From: Oceanospirillaceae bacterium
GTDB lineage: Bacteria > Pseudomonadota > Gammaproteobacteria > Pseudomonadales > Balneatricaceae
Assembly: GCA_013215505.1 (NCBI GenBank)
Contig: JABSQZ010000028.1
Coordinates: 1 to 64,000 of the forward strand
Length of the DNA: 64,000 nt
Direction of reading: 5' to 3'
Shown: positions 19,665-27,493 of the stretch, piece by piece
How positions within the stretch are numbered: position 1 is the first letter of the stretch
How the letters are laid out: every line of letters begins with the position of its first letter
The notes under the pieces: generated by a model
Told to the model about the DNA's origin: nothing
The model's database searches: none
What the model saw: only the letters and a program-made list of their open reading frames with translations
Program-made: the position numbers and the translations under genes

Positions 19665-19744
19665 TCTTAGTCACTCTCGTTTAGTCATAAACAACAAAGT
19701 CATTCAGAGGTAATAAAATGCCTCTATAAATGACCGATCAGTGG
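19565..19744. repeat. Tandem duplication copy 1 (xylD 3' end plus relic thioesterase tail)
   Basis: This unit is followed directly by a second copy, 180 bp away. It contains the functional end of xylD (to 19664), about 40 bp of non-coding sequence (from TAGTCACTCTCG, 19668 on) identical in both copies, and a broken minus-strand tail of the thioesterase gene (19701-19744). That tail reads HFITSE before its stop but holds an internal stop. A hairpin AGAGG...CCTCT spans 19706-19725. Confidence 0.85.
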
Positions 19745-19925
19745 CTCTATGACTGATCAATTCAATCTGGGTACCATCTTGAAGCCAGCGCTGAAATATC
19801 AATGTATCTCCGCCAAAAAAGGGGCTTTTCAGAGCTAACCACTAATTTTAGTCACTCTCGTTTAGTCATAAACAACAAAGTCATTCAGGGGTAATAAAAT
19901 GCCCCTGCAGTTTATCGATCAGTGA
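19745..19925. repeat. Tandem duplication copy 2 (relic xylD tail plus real thioesterase 3' end)
   Basis: The left part translates in the xylD sense as SMTDQFNLGTILKPALKYQ then a stop, clearly a drifted copy of the xylD C-terminus [19 protein letters not shown]. The same non-coding core follows, then the true 3' end of the thioesterase gene (stop at 19881). The hairpin is AGGGG...CCCCT (19887-19906): both arms differ from copy 1 so that pairing is kept. One extra base in copy 2 shifts the second half by 181 bp. Confidence 0.85.
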
Positions 19926-20279
19926 GGCGCTCAGTGCTACACTTTTTTTCTGTTGGTGACAAAAATGTACCATAGTCGCAGTACCACTGACGGTCTTTAT
20001 CCCCTGTTGCCAGCACTGTTGATAAACATCAAAAGAGCTCTTACCGATGCGGCTGATGCTGGTTGTTATTTCCACTTCAAAGCCGTAGTGGGTCTCCGCA
20101 TGAAAACTCAGATTAAATCCCGCCAGAATTAGCTTCCAATTGTTAACATCCATATCCGGGGAAAAGATCTTGAACACTGGATCCCGGGAAGCTTCAAACC
20201 ACATTGGCAACACAGTGTTATTAATATGACCTAAAGCATCGGTTTCAAGAAAGCGAGGGCTGATGGTATTGGTGAACAT
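19881..20279 (-). CDS. Hotdog-fold acyl-CoA thioesterase (FcbC/YbgC-like)
   Basis: The 132-aa protein begins with the 4-hydroxybenzoyl-CoA-thioesterase-type motif RFLETDALGHINNTVLPMWFE; the Asp in ETDALGH is the catalytic residue of this family. It should hydrolyse an acyl-CoA in the cytosol. It is convergent with xylD and lies downstream of the xylose dehydrogenase gene on the same strand (183-bp gap). No thioester takes part in the Weimberg route, so its presence in the locus is unexplained. Its last codons are part of the 180-bp tandem duplication. Confidence 0.85.
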   Translation of the reverse strand: MFTNTISPRFLETDALGHINNTVLPMWFEASRDPVFKIFSPDMDVNNWKLILAGFNLSFHAETHYGFEVEITTSISRIGKSSFDVYQQCWQQGIKTVSGTATMVHFCHQQKKSVALSASLIDKLQGHFITPE

Positions 20280-20462
20280 CTACTACTCCAATAAGACAAA
20301 TACAATCAAGCGCACATACTACTCATTGACTCAGGGCAAATTGAATAGTTAGGGCGAATTTCCTCTGAGTGTAACGCTGCAACTGAAATATTCAATAGTA
20401 CTTTGGTGCCTGTCGTGAACCACAGGTACTTGTTTAAGTGTGTTTTCAGTAAAAAACTGAAG

Positions 20463-21224
20463 TTAAATGATCCCCCCATCAACTATAAACTCTTGTGCAG
20501 TACAGGCCGATGAACTCTCTGAAGCCAAAAACAGCGCCATATTGGCTATATCAGCTCCGACAATGCGTCGTTTTAAACACTGTTGCTGTTGAATTTGTGC
20601 TTCATCTTCGGCTGAAATCCACAATTTCAATTGTTTTTCTGTCATCACACAACCCGGCACTAAAGTATTCACCCGAATGTTATCCGCCCCCCACTCCCTG
20701 GCTAAAGAACGGGTTAAACCTACCACTGCGGCTTTACAAGTCGCATAGGCAGTCAAATCTGGCAGCGACATACGGTAGCTAACGGAACCTAAATTAATGA
20801 TAGATCCGCACTTTTGCTCACGCATATACTGATGTACAGCCTGGGCACAGAAAAACTGCTGGCCCAAATTCACATCCAGGCGGTTGTGCCAATATTCTGG
20901 GGTCAGATCCTCCGGGGTATGCCTATTGTCACTGGCGGCATTGTTCACCAACACAGTAAATGCGCCACAGCTTTCGCTCAGCTTATCAATCACCCCTCTT
21001 ATAGCCCCTAATTCTGCTAGATCACAGTAGCTAAAAACTGGAACACTGCCCCCGGCATCGACGAGTTCAGCTATTAACTGTTGCGCTGCCTTAGCATCAA
21101 TATCGATAAAGGCTACCCTTGCCCGCTGCTGACAGAAAGCTCTGACTATGTCTGCGCCAATCCCTGAGGCCCCACCTGTGATTAATACACTGCTATCTTT
21201 TAAGTCTGGGTATTGTGCCGCCAT
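20463..21224 (-). CDS. xylB: D-xylose 1-dehydrogenase (SDR family, XylB-like)
   Basis: First step of the pathway: D-xylose + NAD(P)+ to D-xylono-lactone. A classical 253-aa short-chain dehydrogenase: TGGASGIG cofactor loop (residues 16-23), NNAAS at 94, and the active site Ser147, Tyr160, Lys164 (YATCK). Asp41 after the second strand (FIDID) favours NAD+. Segments such as DNRH, CLKRRIV and ASESSSACTAQEFIVDGG recall Caulobacter XylB. It is divergent from xylX across a 266-bp shared regulatory region. Strictly, family plus context define the substrate; L-arabinose remains possible. Confidence 0.87.
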   Translation of the reverse strand: MAAQYPDLKDSSVLITGGASGIGADIVRAFCQQRARVAFIDIDAKAAQQLIAELVDAGGSVPVFSYCDLAELGAIRGVIDKLSESCGAFTVLVNNAASDNRHTPEDLTPEYWHNRLDVNLGQQFFCAQAVHQYMREQKCGSIINLGSVSYRMSLPDLTAYATCKAAVVGLTRSLAREWGADNIRVNTLVPGCVMTEKQLKLWISAEDEAQIQQQQCLKRRIVGADIANMALFLASESSSACTAQEFIVDGGII

Positions 21225-21355
21225 CGCTCTGTCCTTTTTACTTATGGATGGAATTATCTGGCAGATTTTTTCGCCACTTACCCGCTAAACATTAACCACT
21301 GGCCGATTTGTACGGGTCTGTGATTGTCTGTTAGCAAACTGAAAATAAAACCATA

Positions 21356-21365
21356 TTTACTAAAT
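21356..21365. promoter_or_regulatory. TTTACTAAAT element in the xylB-xylX divergent promoter region
   Basis: The ten bases are identical to the left arm of the inverted repeat ahead of xylD (17641). The 266-bp region between xylB and xylX must hold both promoters. I see no full inverted partner here, so this would be a half-site if real. Confidence 0.35.
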
Positions 21366-21490
21366 TAGATACTGAAAAACATTATTGAATTTGCACTGCG
21401 CTATCGTCAATAATCATATTTCCTTAGCTGCTTATTAAATTACTCAATCAGAGTGTTTTGCAGCACTTTTACAATTGCAGGAGCAGCTGA

Positions 21491-22693
21491 ATGAACCGAC
21501 CAGACCCACACGAGCGTATCGCTGAACAGGCCACTAGAGAAATACTTCAGGCAGTTGCTGAGGGTGCCACACTCATAGGCCGGGTATGGCTGCCAGAGGT
21601 CAGCGGACCCGCACCCGTAGTAGTGCAAGGTAGTAAGGTCTACGATATCAGCTCAATTGCGGTGACTAGCAGTATGCTGTTAGAAGTAGATCAGCTGGTC
21701 AGTCAAATTACACAGAGCACTGATCTTCCCTGTATCGGCAGTCTCGAAACTATTCTGAAAAATAGTTTGCACCAACAGCAAGACCCCAATCTGCCCTACC
21801 TGTTAGCGCCCTGTGATTTACAGGCGGTAAAGGCCAGTGGCGTCACTTTTGTCGCCAGTATGTTAGAGCGGGTTATCGAGGAGCGGGCGGCCGGTGATTT
21901 TACCCAGGCAGAATTTTTTCGCCAGGAGCTCAACGCCATTATCGGTGATGATTTGTCCAAAATTGAGCCGGGATCAGAGCAGGCGGCACAAATTAAGCAA
22001 GTATTACAGCAAAAGCAGGCCTGGTCGCAGTATCTTGAAGTGGGCATCGGTCCGGACGCCGAAATTTTTTCTAAGGCCCAGCCTATGTCCGCAGTCGGCT
22101 TTGGCGCCCAAGTGGGTATTCACCCTTGCTCTAACTGGAATAACCCGGAGCCGGAAATTGTATTGGCAGTCAATTCCAGGGGGCATATACTCGGTGCTTC
22201 ACTGGGTAATGATGTTAACTTGCGGGACGTGGAAGGCCGTTCGGCACTGCTGCTCGGTAAAGCTAAGGACAACAACGGTTCCTGCGCGATAGGGCCTTTT
22301 ATCCGACTGTTTGATCAAGCTTTTAGCCTGCAGGATATTGCCCAGGCGGATATCCACTTGAGCATTCAAGGGGATGACGATTTCCAGCTGCAAGGCATCA
22401 GCTCTATGTCTAAAATTAGCCGCTCGCCACAGAGCTTGGTACAACAGACCATTGGCCCCAACCATCAATACCCCGACGGACTGATGTTGTTTTTAGGCAC
22501 AATGTTTGCCCCGGCGCAAGATAGAGGCGAAGCAGGTAAAGGTTTCACCCATCATCTGGGCGATAAAGTCAGCATAGCCACCCCGCTATTGGGCACTTTA
22601 GTGAACTGGGTTAATCACAGTGATAAAATCCCGCAGTGGAATTTCGGCAGCGGCGCTTTAATGCGTAACTTGGCGAAGCGGCAGTTGCTTTAA
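21491..22693 (+). CDS. xylX: 2-keto-3-deoxy-D-xylonate dehydratase (FAH family, XylX-like)
   Basis: Converts 2-keto-3-deoxypentonate to 2-oxoglutarate semialdehyde. The C-terminal two thirds are a fumarylacetoacetate-hydrolase fold with the metal-binding run NNPEPEIVLAVNSRG (Glu ligands), GNDVNLRDVEG and LGKAKDNNGSCAIGPFI, all typical of the KDX/KDA dehydratase subgroup. The 400 aa match Caulobacter XylX in size. GCAGGAGCAG lies upstream of the ATG. It leads a rightward group with the aldose epimerase and XylR-like regulator. Confidence 0.9.
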   Translation: MNRPDPHERIAEQATREILQAVAEGATLIGRVWLPEVSGPAPVVVQGSKVYDISSIAVTSSMLLEVDQLVSQITQSTDLPCIGSLETILKNSLHQQQDPNLPYLLAPCDLQAVKASGVTFVASMLERVIEERAAGDFTQAEFFRQELNAIIGDDLSKIEPGSEQAAQIKQVLQQKQAWSQYLEVGIGPDAEIFSKAQPMSAVGFGAQVGIHPCSNWNNPEPEIVLAVNSRGHILGASLGNDVNLRDVEGRSALLLGKAKDNNGSCAIGPFIRLFDQAFSLQDIAQADIHLSIQGDDDFQLQGISSMSKISRSPQSLVQQTIGPNHQYPDGLMLFLGTMFAPAQDRGEAGKGFTHHLGDKVSIATPLLGTLVNWVNHSDKIPQWNFGSGALMRNLAKRQLL

Positions 22694-22738
22694 GCAATAG
22701 CCCTGACTTCAACTCAAACTTTTGACAACGGATCACAG

Positions 22739-23773
22739 ATGCACTCAACTGCAGTAGTCACAACTTGGGATAACAGCCACTATTCTCTGTTTCAATTAAC
22801 TAACGCACAGCAGAGCAAAGTTCTCATCAGTGACTACGGTGCCACTGTTGTTGAGCTGTGGAGCTGCGATCGCGATGGGCAACTGGGCAATATTGTCCTG
22901 GGTTATCCGACCCTGGAAGAATATCAGCAGCAGGACTGTTATCTGGGTGGTTTAATTGGCCCATGGGCAAACCGCATTAAAGACGGCTGCTTTGACTTAG
23001 ATGGCCGTCAGATTCAGTTAGAGTGCAATCAGGGAGCAAACCATTTACACGGTGCCAGTGCCGGTTTTCACCGCAAGTTATGGACAGTCATTGAGCACAG
23101 TCAATCGATACTGCGGATGAAATTGCAAACTATCCCGGGCGAAGCAGGTTTTGATGCCTGTATTGAAGTCACTGTCAGTTTTATCTTAGATAGTCAGGAC
23201 CGACTGACTATTGATTATCAGGCAACCACTGACCGCCCTACGCCGATAAATTTAACTAATCACAGTTATTTTAACTTGAACCCAAAGGCACAAAATATCT
23301 GGCAGCATCAACTGCAAATAGCGGCACAAAGCTATTTAGCTACTGATGCCACAGGTATCCCCACTGCACAGTTAAAGGTAAACAACAGCCCCTTTAATTT
23401 CAACCAATTACGCAGTATCGAAAGTGCCCGGGGGCAATTCAACATCGACCACTGCCTGTGTCTGGATCGTCAACAGCAGAATATAACCGATGATAAACTG
23501 TATTTTGCCGCCTACCTTGCAGATCCACGCAGCGGCCGCTCACTCAGCATAGAAACCACTGAACCTGGTCTGCAGTTATATACCGGGCAATACTTAAGCC
23601 CTTTCACCGATCGAGTGGGCCGGGTTTGTGGCCCGAACTCTGCCCTCTGTTTAGAGACACAGGCCTTTCCCGATGCAGTTAACACCGCGGATAAAGAGTC
23701 GGCAATCCTCAGAACAGGCGGCACTTACCGGCAAACCAGTCGTTACAGTTTGAACCCGCGGCCTCCCTATTAG
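22739..23773 (+). CDS. galM: Aldose 1-epimerase (mutarotase, GalM family)
   Basis: Interconverts alpha and beta anomers of a free aldose, here presumably feeding beta-D-xylopyranose to the dehydrogenase. Family residues are present: NRIKDGCFDLDG, the substrate-binding NHLHGASAGFHRKLW, the catalytic His in NLTNHSYFNL and the catalytic Glu in LCLETQAFPDAVN. At 344 aa it is a normal bacterial GalM without a signal peptide. It follows xylX by 45 bp, so co-transcription is likely. Confidence 0.92.
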   Translation: MHSTAVVTTWDNSHYSLFQLTNAQQSKVLISDYGATVVELWSCDRDGQLGNIVLGYPTLEEYQQQDCYLGGLIGPWANRIKDGCFDLDGRQIQLECNQGANHLHGASAGFHRKLWTVIEHSQSILRMKLQTIPGEAGFDACIEVTVSFILDSQDRLTIDYQATTDRPTPINLTNHSYFNLNPKAQNIWQHQLQIAAQSYLATDATGIPTAQLKVNNSPFNFNQLRSIESARGQFNIDHCLCLDRQQQNITDDKLYFAAYLADPRSGRSLSIETTEPGLQLYTGQYLSPFTDRVGRVCGPNSALCLETQAFPDAVNTADKESAILRTGGTYRQTSRYSLNPRPPY

Positions 23774-23925
23774 TTAGTCACTCATTGGCAACTAAACTTT
23801 ACCTCTGATTAACAACCCGCTAATAGCTTAGACAACCGTAAATTTTTGCAGAGTATTTAGTGACAAGGCAGCCTCTTTACAGGTAAAAATAAACTTGGTT
23901 TAGTAGCATGGCATAGGGCTAATTT

Positions 23926-25122
23926 ATGTTTAGTAAGCGATACAGTATCAGGCTTTTATTCAACGCTAACAAAGTTTACGACCGCCAGGTAGTTGCGGGT
24001 ATTGGTGAATATTTACAGAGCGCACAGTGCGATTGGGATATATTTCTCGAAGAAGATTTTCACAGTGCCAAAGACAATCTGGCTGATCTGGGATGTGATG
24101 GTATCATCGCCGATTACGACGACCCGCTTATTCAGCAAGCTCTGCACAATAGCACTATTCCTGTTGTCGCTGTGGGCAGCTCTTACCGCGACCAGAGTTT
24201 CTATCCAAATATTCCCTATGTCGCAACAGACAACGATGCACTCGTTGAATGCGCATACCAACACCTAAAAAAATCCGGCCTGCGCCAGTTTGCCTTTTAC
24301 GGTTTGCCCGATGAGGATACCTGCAGATACTCCCTCGAGCGTGAGCGAGCTTATCGTGATCTAGTGCTAAAAGATGGCTTTACAGCGCATGTATATCGGG
24401 GCAAAAATACCGCCCATTCCACTTGGTCTCAGTCGATGGCGCAACTAAAAGCTTGGTTGAAATCACTGCCACAGCCGATAGGTATTATTGCCGTCACAGA
24501 TTCCAGAGCCAGACATTTGTTACAGTGCTGCGAGCATTTAGGCATTTTTGTCCCGGACCAAACGGCTGTCATAGGTATAGATAACGAAAAAATGGCCCGC
24601 TATCTGAATCGTGTTTCCCTGAGTTCAGTAGGACAGGGAACCCATCAAATGGGCTATCGTGCCGCCCATTCTCTGCATCAAATGTTACAGGGGCAAGCAA
24701 GCGAAGCTAAACAGTTTGTGATTGGCCCCACCGGGGTGTTTTCCCGACAGTCCAGCGATTTTAAATCGTTGCAAGACCCGAATGTGATTCAGGCGATGCA
24801 CTACATAAGACAAAATGCCTGCCGCGGCATAAAAGTAGAACAAGTCGTTGATTATGTAGGAATTTCACGTTCCAACCTGGAGAAGCGCTTTCTCGAGGAA
24901 CACGGCTATTCGATACATCATGAATTACATCAGACCAAGTTCAATCGCGCTAAAGACCTGTTGCGCACCACCACACTTGCCAGCAGTGAAATTGCCACGC
25001 TCTGCGGTTACCCTTCACTGCAGTATCTGTACACAGTATTTAACAAGAACCTACAGCAAACCCCTAGAGAATATCGTCTGCAACAGGCAAATCAGGACGC
25101 GGAAACAACTGAGGAAGGTTAA
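23926..25122 (+). CDS. xylR: XylR-like transcriptional regulator (sugar-binding domain plus AraC HTH)
   Basis: The 398-aa protein has no N-terminal HTH; residues 1-275 are a LacI/periplasmic-binding-type sensor (VVAGIGEYLQ, CDGIIADYDDP, VVAVGSSYRD, GIIAVTDSRARHLLQ, AVIGIDNEKMARYL). Residues about 285-390 are an AraC-type double HTH (GISRSNLEKRFLEEHGYSIHHELHQTKFNRAKDLLRTT, then SEIATLCGYPSLQYLYTVFNKNLQQTPREYR). This architecture is that of E. coli XylR, which binds D-xylose and activates. Position at the end of the xylX-galM group supports control of the pathway. The TTTACTAAAT elements are candidate targets. Confidence 0.9.
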   Translation: MFSKRYSIRLLFNANKVYDRQVVAGIGEYLQSAQCDWDIFLEEDFHSAKDNLADLGCDGIIADYDDPLIQQALHNSTIPVVAVGSSYRDQSFYPNIPYVATDNDALVECAYQHLKKSGLRQFAFYGLPDEDTCRYSLERERAYRDLVLKDGFTAHVYRGKNTAHSTWSQSMAQLKAWLKSLPQPIGIIAVTDSRARHLLQCCEHLGIFVPDQTAVIGIDNEKMARYLNRVSLSSVGQGTHQMGYRAAHSLHQMLQGQASEAKQFVIGPTGVFSRQSSDFKSLQDPNVIQAMHYIRQNACRGIKVEQVVDYVGISRSNLEKRFLEEHGYSIHHELHQTKFNRAKDLLRTTTLASSEIATLCGYPSLQYLYTVFNKNLQQTPREYRLQQANQDAETTEEG

Positions 25123-25160
25123 GCTTGGATATTAAAGACCCGGTGAATAATTTCGACTGA

Positions 25161-26189
25161 CTATATATCAATTTTCAAACGCTGGTCTAAGGGTGGTGGC
25201 ATAGTAGTGCCACGTACTATTAGCTGGGTAGGTAAAGTAATTTCCGGGTTGGGTTTTTTCCCCGAAAGTATATTGAGTAATAATTTCATCGCAGTTTCAC
25301 CAATGAGCTGCTTAGGTTGATGTACTGTGGATAATTCCGGGGTGCTGTACTCACAAAAAGGGATATTATCGAAACCCACTACAGACAATTGTTCAGGTAC
25401 TTTAATGTCCATTTCCCGAGCGCGTTTGAGCACCCCAATAGCCATTTCATCGTTGTGGCAAAATATAGCACTGGGTCTGTCTTCAAGAGATAATAGCCCG
25501 GCGGCCAGTTCATAACCCGACAGTAAGCTGTAATCGCCCTCTGCAATATACTGATCGGGGATCTGCAACCGCCATTTTTTCATGCTGTCCTTAAATCCCT
25601 TCATTCTGGCAATACTAATCGAGTTTCTACGGTCTCCGGTAATACAGGCTATTTTGTAATGGCCCATTTGCACTAAGCTCTCTAACACAATGCGGGCACT
25701 GTATTCGTTATCAATATGCACACTGGGAATAGCCGATTGCGGGTAGTATTCACAGGCCATCACCAGTGGAAACTTTGGCTTTCCGCTAGCATCGAGCAAA
25801 TTGGCGATGGGGATATCGGCGGTCAGTGAAAGCACTCCGTCGGCCTGTTTAGAGTAAACCAACTCTAGGTATTTTGTTGCCCGGTCAACGTCATTACCGG
25901 CATCACCTATCAGCACTTTATAGGCATTTTTATGGGCAATTTGTTCAATGCCTTTGATGATATCAGTAAAGAAATGGTTGCCGATGTCTGGCAAGATAAC
26001 CACTATAGTTTTAGATTCCTGAGTACGTAAACTGCGGGCAATAGCATTCGGAGCATAACCAAGCTGGTCTGCCGCGCTCTGCACTTTCAGCTTAGTGGCA
26101 TCGGTCACTTTCTTTGGATTAGCCAGTGCTCTGGAGACTGTCGCTGTTGAGACACCCGCTAATTTAGCAATATCTTTTACCGTAGCCAT
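25161..26189 (-). CDS. LacI-family transcriptional repressor
   Basis: N-terminal LacI HTH (ATVKDIAKLAGVSTATVSRALANP, residues 2-25) with the hinge helix NAIARSLRTQ at about 50, then a ribose-binding-like effector domain (VVILPDIGNHFFTDIIKGIEQIA, GVLSLTADIP, AIFCHNDEMAIGVL, VVGFDNIPFCEYSTP). The wording is CytR/PurR-like. It is the last gene on this strand, separated from the ABC operon by a terminator, so it probably has its own promoter. The natural target is the palindrome at 32414-32433 ahead of that operon; central CG and hinge sequence fit. The effector is unknown. Confidence 0.92.
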   Translation of the reverse strand: MATVKDIAKLAGVSTATVSRALANPKKVTDATKLKVQSAADQLGYAPNAIARSLRTQESKTIVVILPDIGNHFFTDIIKGIEQIAHKNAYKVLIGDAGNDVDRATKYLELVYSKQADGVLSLTADIPIANLLDASGKPKFPLVMACEYYPQSAIPSVHIDNEYSARIVLESLVQMGHYKIACITGDRRNSISIARMKGFKDSMKKWRLQIPDQYIAEGDYSLLSGYELAAGLLSLEDRPSAIFCHNDEMAIGVLKRAREMDIKVPEQLSVVGFDNIPFCEYSTPELSTVHQPKQLIGETAMKLLLNILSGKKPNPEITLPTQLIVRGTTMPPPLDQRLKIDI

Positions 26190-26333
26190 TAACGGTAACT
26201 ACCAAAATAGCGAATTTGATTAATCGCCTTATTGGGGCTGATTAATTTAAAGCTGATCATCACAGCATGACCTTAATAAAAAAAAACAACATGATAACGT
26301 AATTACTCGCTGGACATTGCACTTTGTTGGCAA

Positions 26334-26366
26334 TTAAAAAAGCCCCTCTAACGAATCAAAGGGGCT
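26334..26366 (-). terminator. Rho-independent terminator of the sugar ABC operon
   Basis: On the minus strand the stem AGCCCCT/AGGGGCT (26341-26366) is followed by a T-run (A-run 26334-26340 on the plus strand). It lies just downstream of the substrate-binding-protein stop and ahead of the LacI gene. Confidence 0.9.
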
Positions 26367-26400
26367 CGATTTAACATCTAAGTACTCTGAATAGCCTCAA

Positions 26401-27372
26401 TTAAAACGCGGCATCCGGGAAATAGAAGTCTTTAGCATTAGCTTTAACCACTAACTCTGCACCCAAAATTACCCGGGTAGGTTTGTGGTACATATTGCCT
26501 AACGTCTGATCTTTAACACCGGCGACTGCCAATGCTATACCAGAGGCAACCATTGAGGGGCTATAAGTTACAGTAGAACGTACTACTGGGTTGTCATCGA
26601 GGATCATCTTGATGATATCTTTAGAACCCGCACCGCCTAAGACTGTCTTGATCTCAGTGCGACCAGACTCTTTTATAGCCTGTAACACACCTTTTAACAT
26701 ATCATCATCCTGACACCATACAGCGTCAATATGCTTGTGCTTTTGCAAGAAGTTTTCCATCACTGCCAGAGCTTTCTGGGTAGACCAATCCGCAGGTTGA
26801 GAATCTAAGATAGTGATGCCATCGTGGCCGGCCATCACAGTATTAAATGCGTCAACACGCTGCTTATTGATCGGGATCTGCATGCCTTCGATAACGACAA
26901 CATTACCCTTGCCCTGCATTTCTTTAGCCAACCACTCGCCGCCAACGCGTCCCAGACCAGCATTGTCGCCGGCGATGAAAACATCTTGTGCAGGAGTCGC
27001 TAATTCACGGTCTACTACTACCGTATAGATACCTTCAGCGTAAGCTTCTTCGATAACTTTCTGCAGTGTTGCAGGGTTGTGCGGTAAGATCACTAAGGCA
27101 TCTATGCCTTTGATCATCAGATCTTCAACGTCGCCCACTTGCTTAGTACCGGAACTGGCCGCCACCACAAAGAATTCAACATCGCCGTCCTTTTTGCCGA
27201 TTTCAGCAACCGCTTTTTTAGCCCACCACAACAATCCCGCAGTCCAACCGTGGTCAGCTGAAGGTACACTGACCCCAACTTTGTACTTTTCAGCGGCCTG
27301 AGCTATACCGGTAAAGGCAAACACTAAGGCAAACACTGCCAGTATGCTCATGATTTTGTTTTTGTATTTCAT
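26401..27372 (-). CDS. Sugar ABC transporter periplasmic binding protein (RbsB-like)
   Basis: From the ATG at 27372, preceded by TTAGGAG, the protein is 323 aa with a Sec signal ending AQA (about residue 26). The mature part is a type-I periplasmic binding protein: YKVGVSVPSADHGWTAGLLWW, DALVILPHNP, VVVDREL, FIAGDNAGLGRVGGEWL, VWCQDDDMLKGVLQAI. It should capture a monosaccharide for the permease and ATPase encoded upstream. It is the distal gene of the operon, separated from the permease by about 120 bp with two hairpins. The bound sugar is not evident; an aldose or polyol is likely. An in-frame extension to 27468 is not used. Confidence 0.93.
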   Translation of the reverse strand: MKYKNKIMSILAVFALVFAFTGIAQAAEKYKVGVSVPSADHGWTAGLLWWAKKAVAEIGKKDGDVEFFVVAASSGTKQVGDVEDLMIKGIDALVILPHNPATLQKVIEEAYAEGIYTVVVDRELATPAQDVFIAGDNAGLGRVGGEWLAKEMQGKGNVVVIEGMQIPINKQRVDAFNTVMAGHDGITILDSQPADWSTQKALAVMENFLQKHKHIDAVWCQDDDMLKGVLQAIKESGRTEIKTVLGGAGSKDIIKMILDDNPVVRSTVTYSPSMVASGIALAVAGVKDQTLGNMYHKPTRVILGAELVVKANAKDFYFPDAAF

Positions 27373-27403
27373 GAAATTACTCCTAAGTTTTAATTTGCCC
27401 TCA

Positions 27404-27418
27404 CCCTTGCTACAAGGG
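27404..27418 (-). other. Leader hairpin before the binding-protein gene
   Basis: CCCTTG-CTA-CAAGGG is a perfect 6-bp stem with three-base loop, 32 nt upstream of the ATG at 27372 in the transcript. It may stabilise the binding-protein message. Confidence 0.45.
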
Positions 27419-27438
27419 ATAAATTGGGCGATTTGAAT

Positions 27439-27470
27439 AAGTGCCCGAGCTGCCAGCTCCCGAAGCACTT
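27439..27470 (-). other. Intercistronic hairpin between permease and binding-protein genes
   Basis: AAGTGC...GCACTT encloses GAGCT...AGCTC, giving a long stem. On the minus strand no T-run follows, so it is not a terminator in that direction; it resembles mRNA-stabilising hairpins between transporter genes. In the plus direction it is followed by eight T and could end antisense transcripts. Confidence 0.55.
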
Positions 27471-27493
27471 TTTTTTATTGATATCTAAAGTAC

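Noticed and set aside
20340-20396. Inverted repeat ATTGAATA/TATTCAAT between thioesterase and xylB
   Set aside because: Arms are AT-rich and 41 bp apart; too weak to call as an operator.
27373-27468. Longer start for the sugar-binding protein
   Set aside because: It would bury the signal peptide behind 32 residues; the ATG at 27372 has TTAGGAG upstream.
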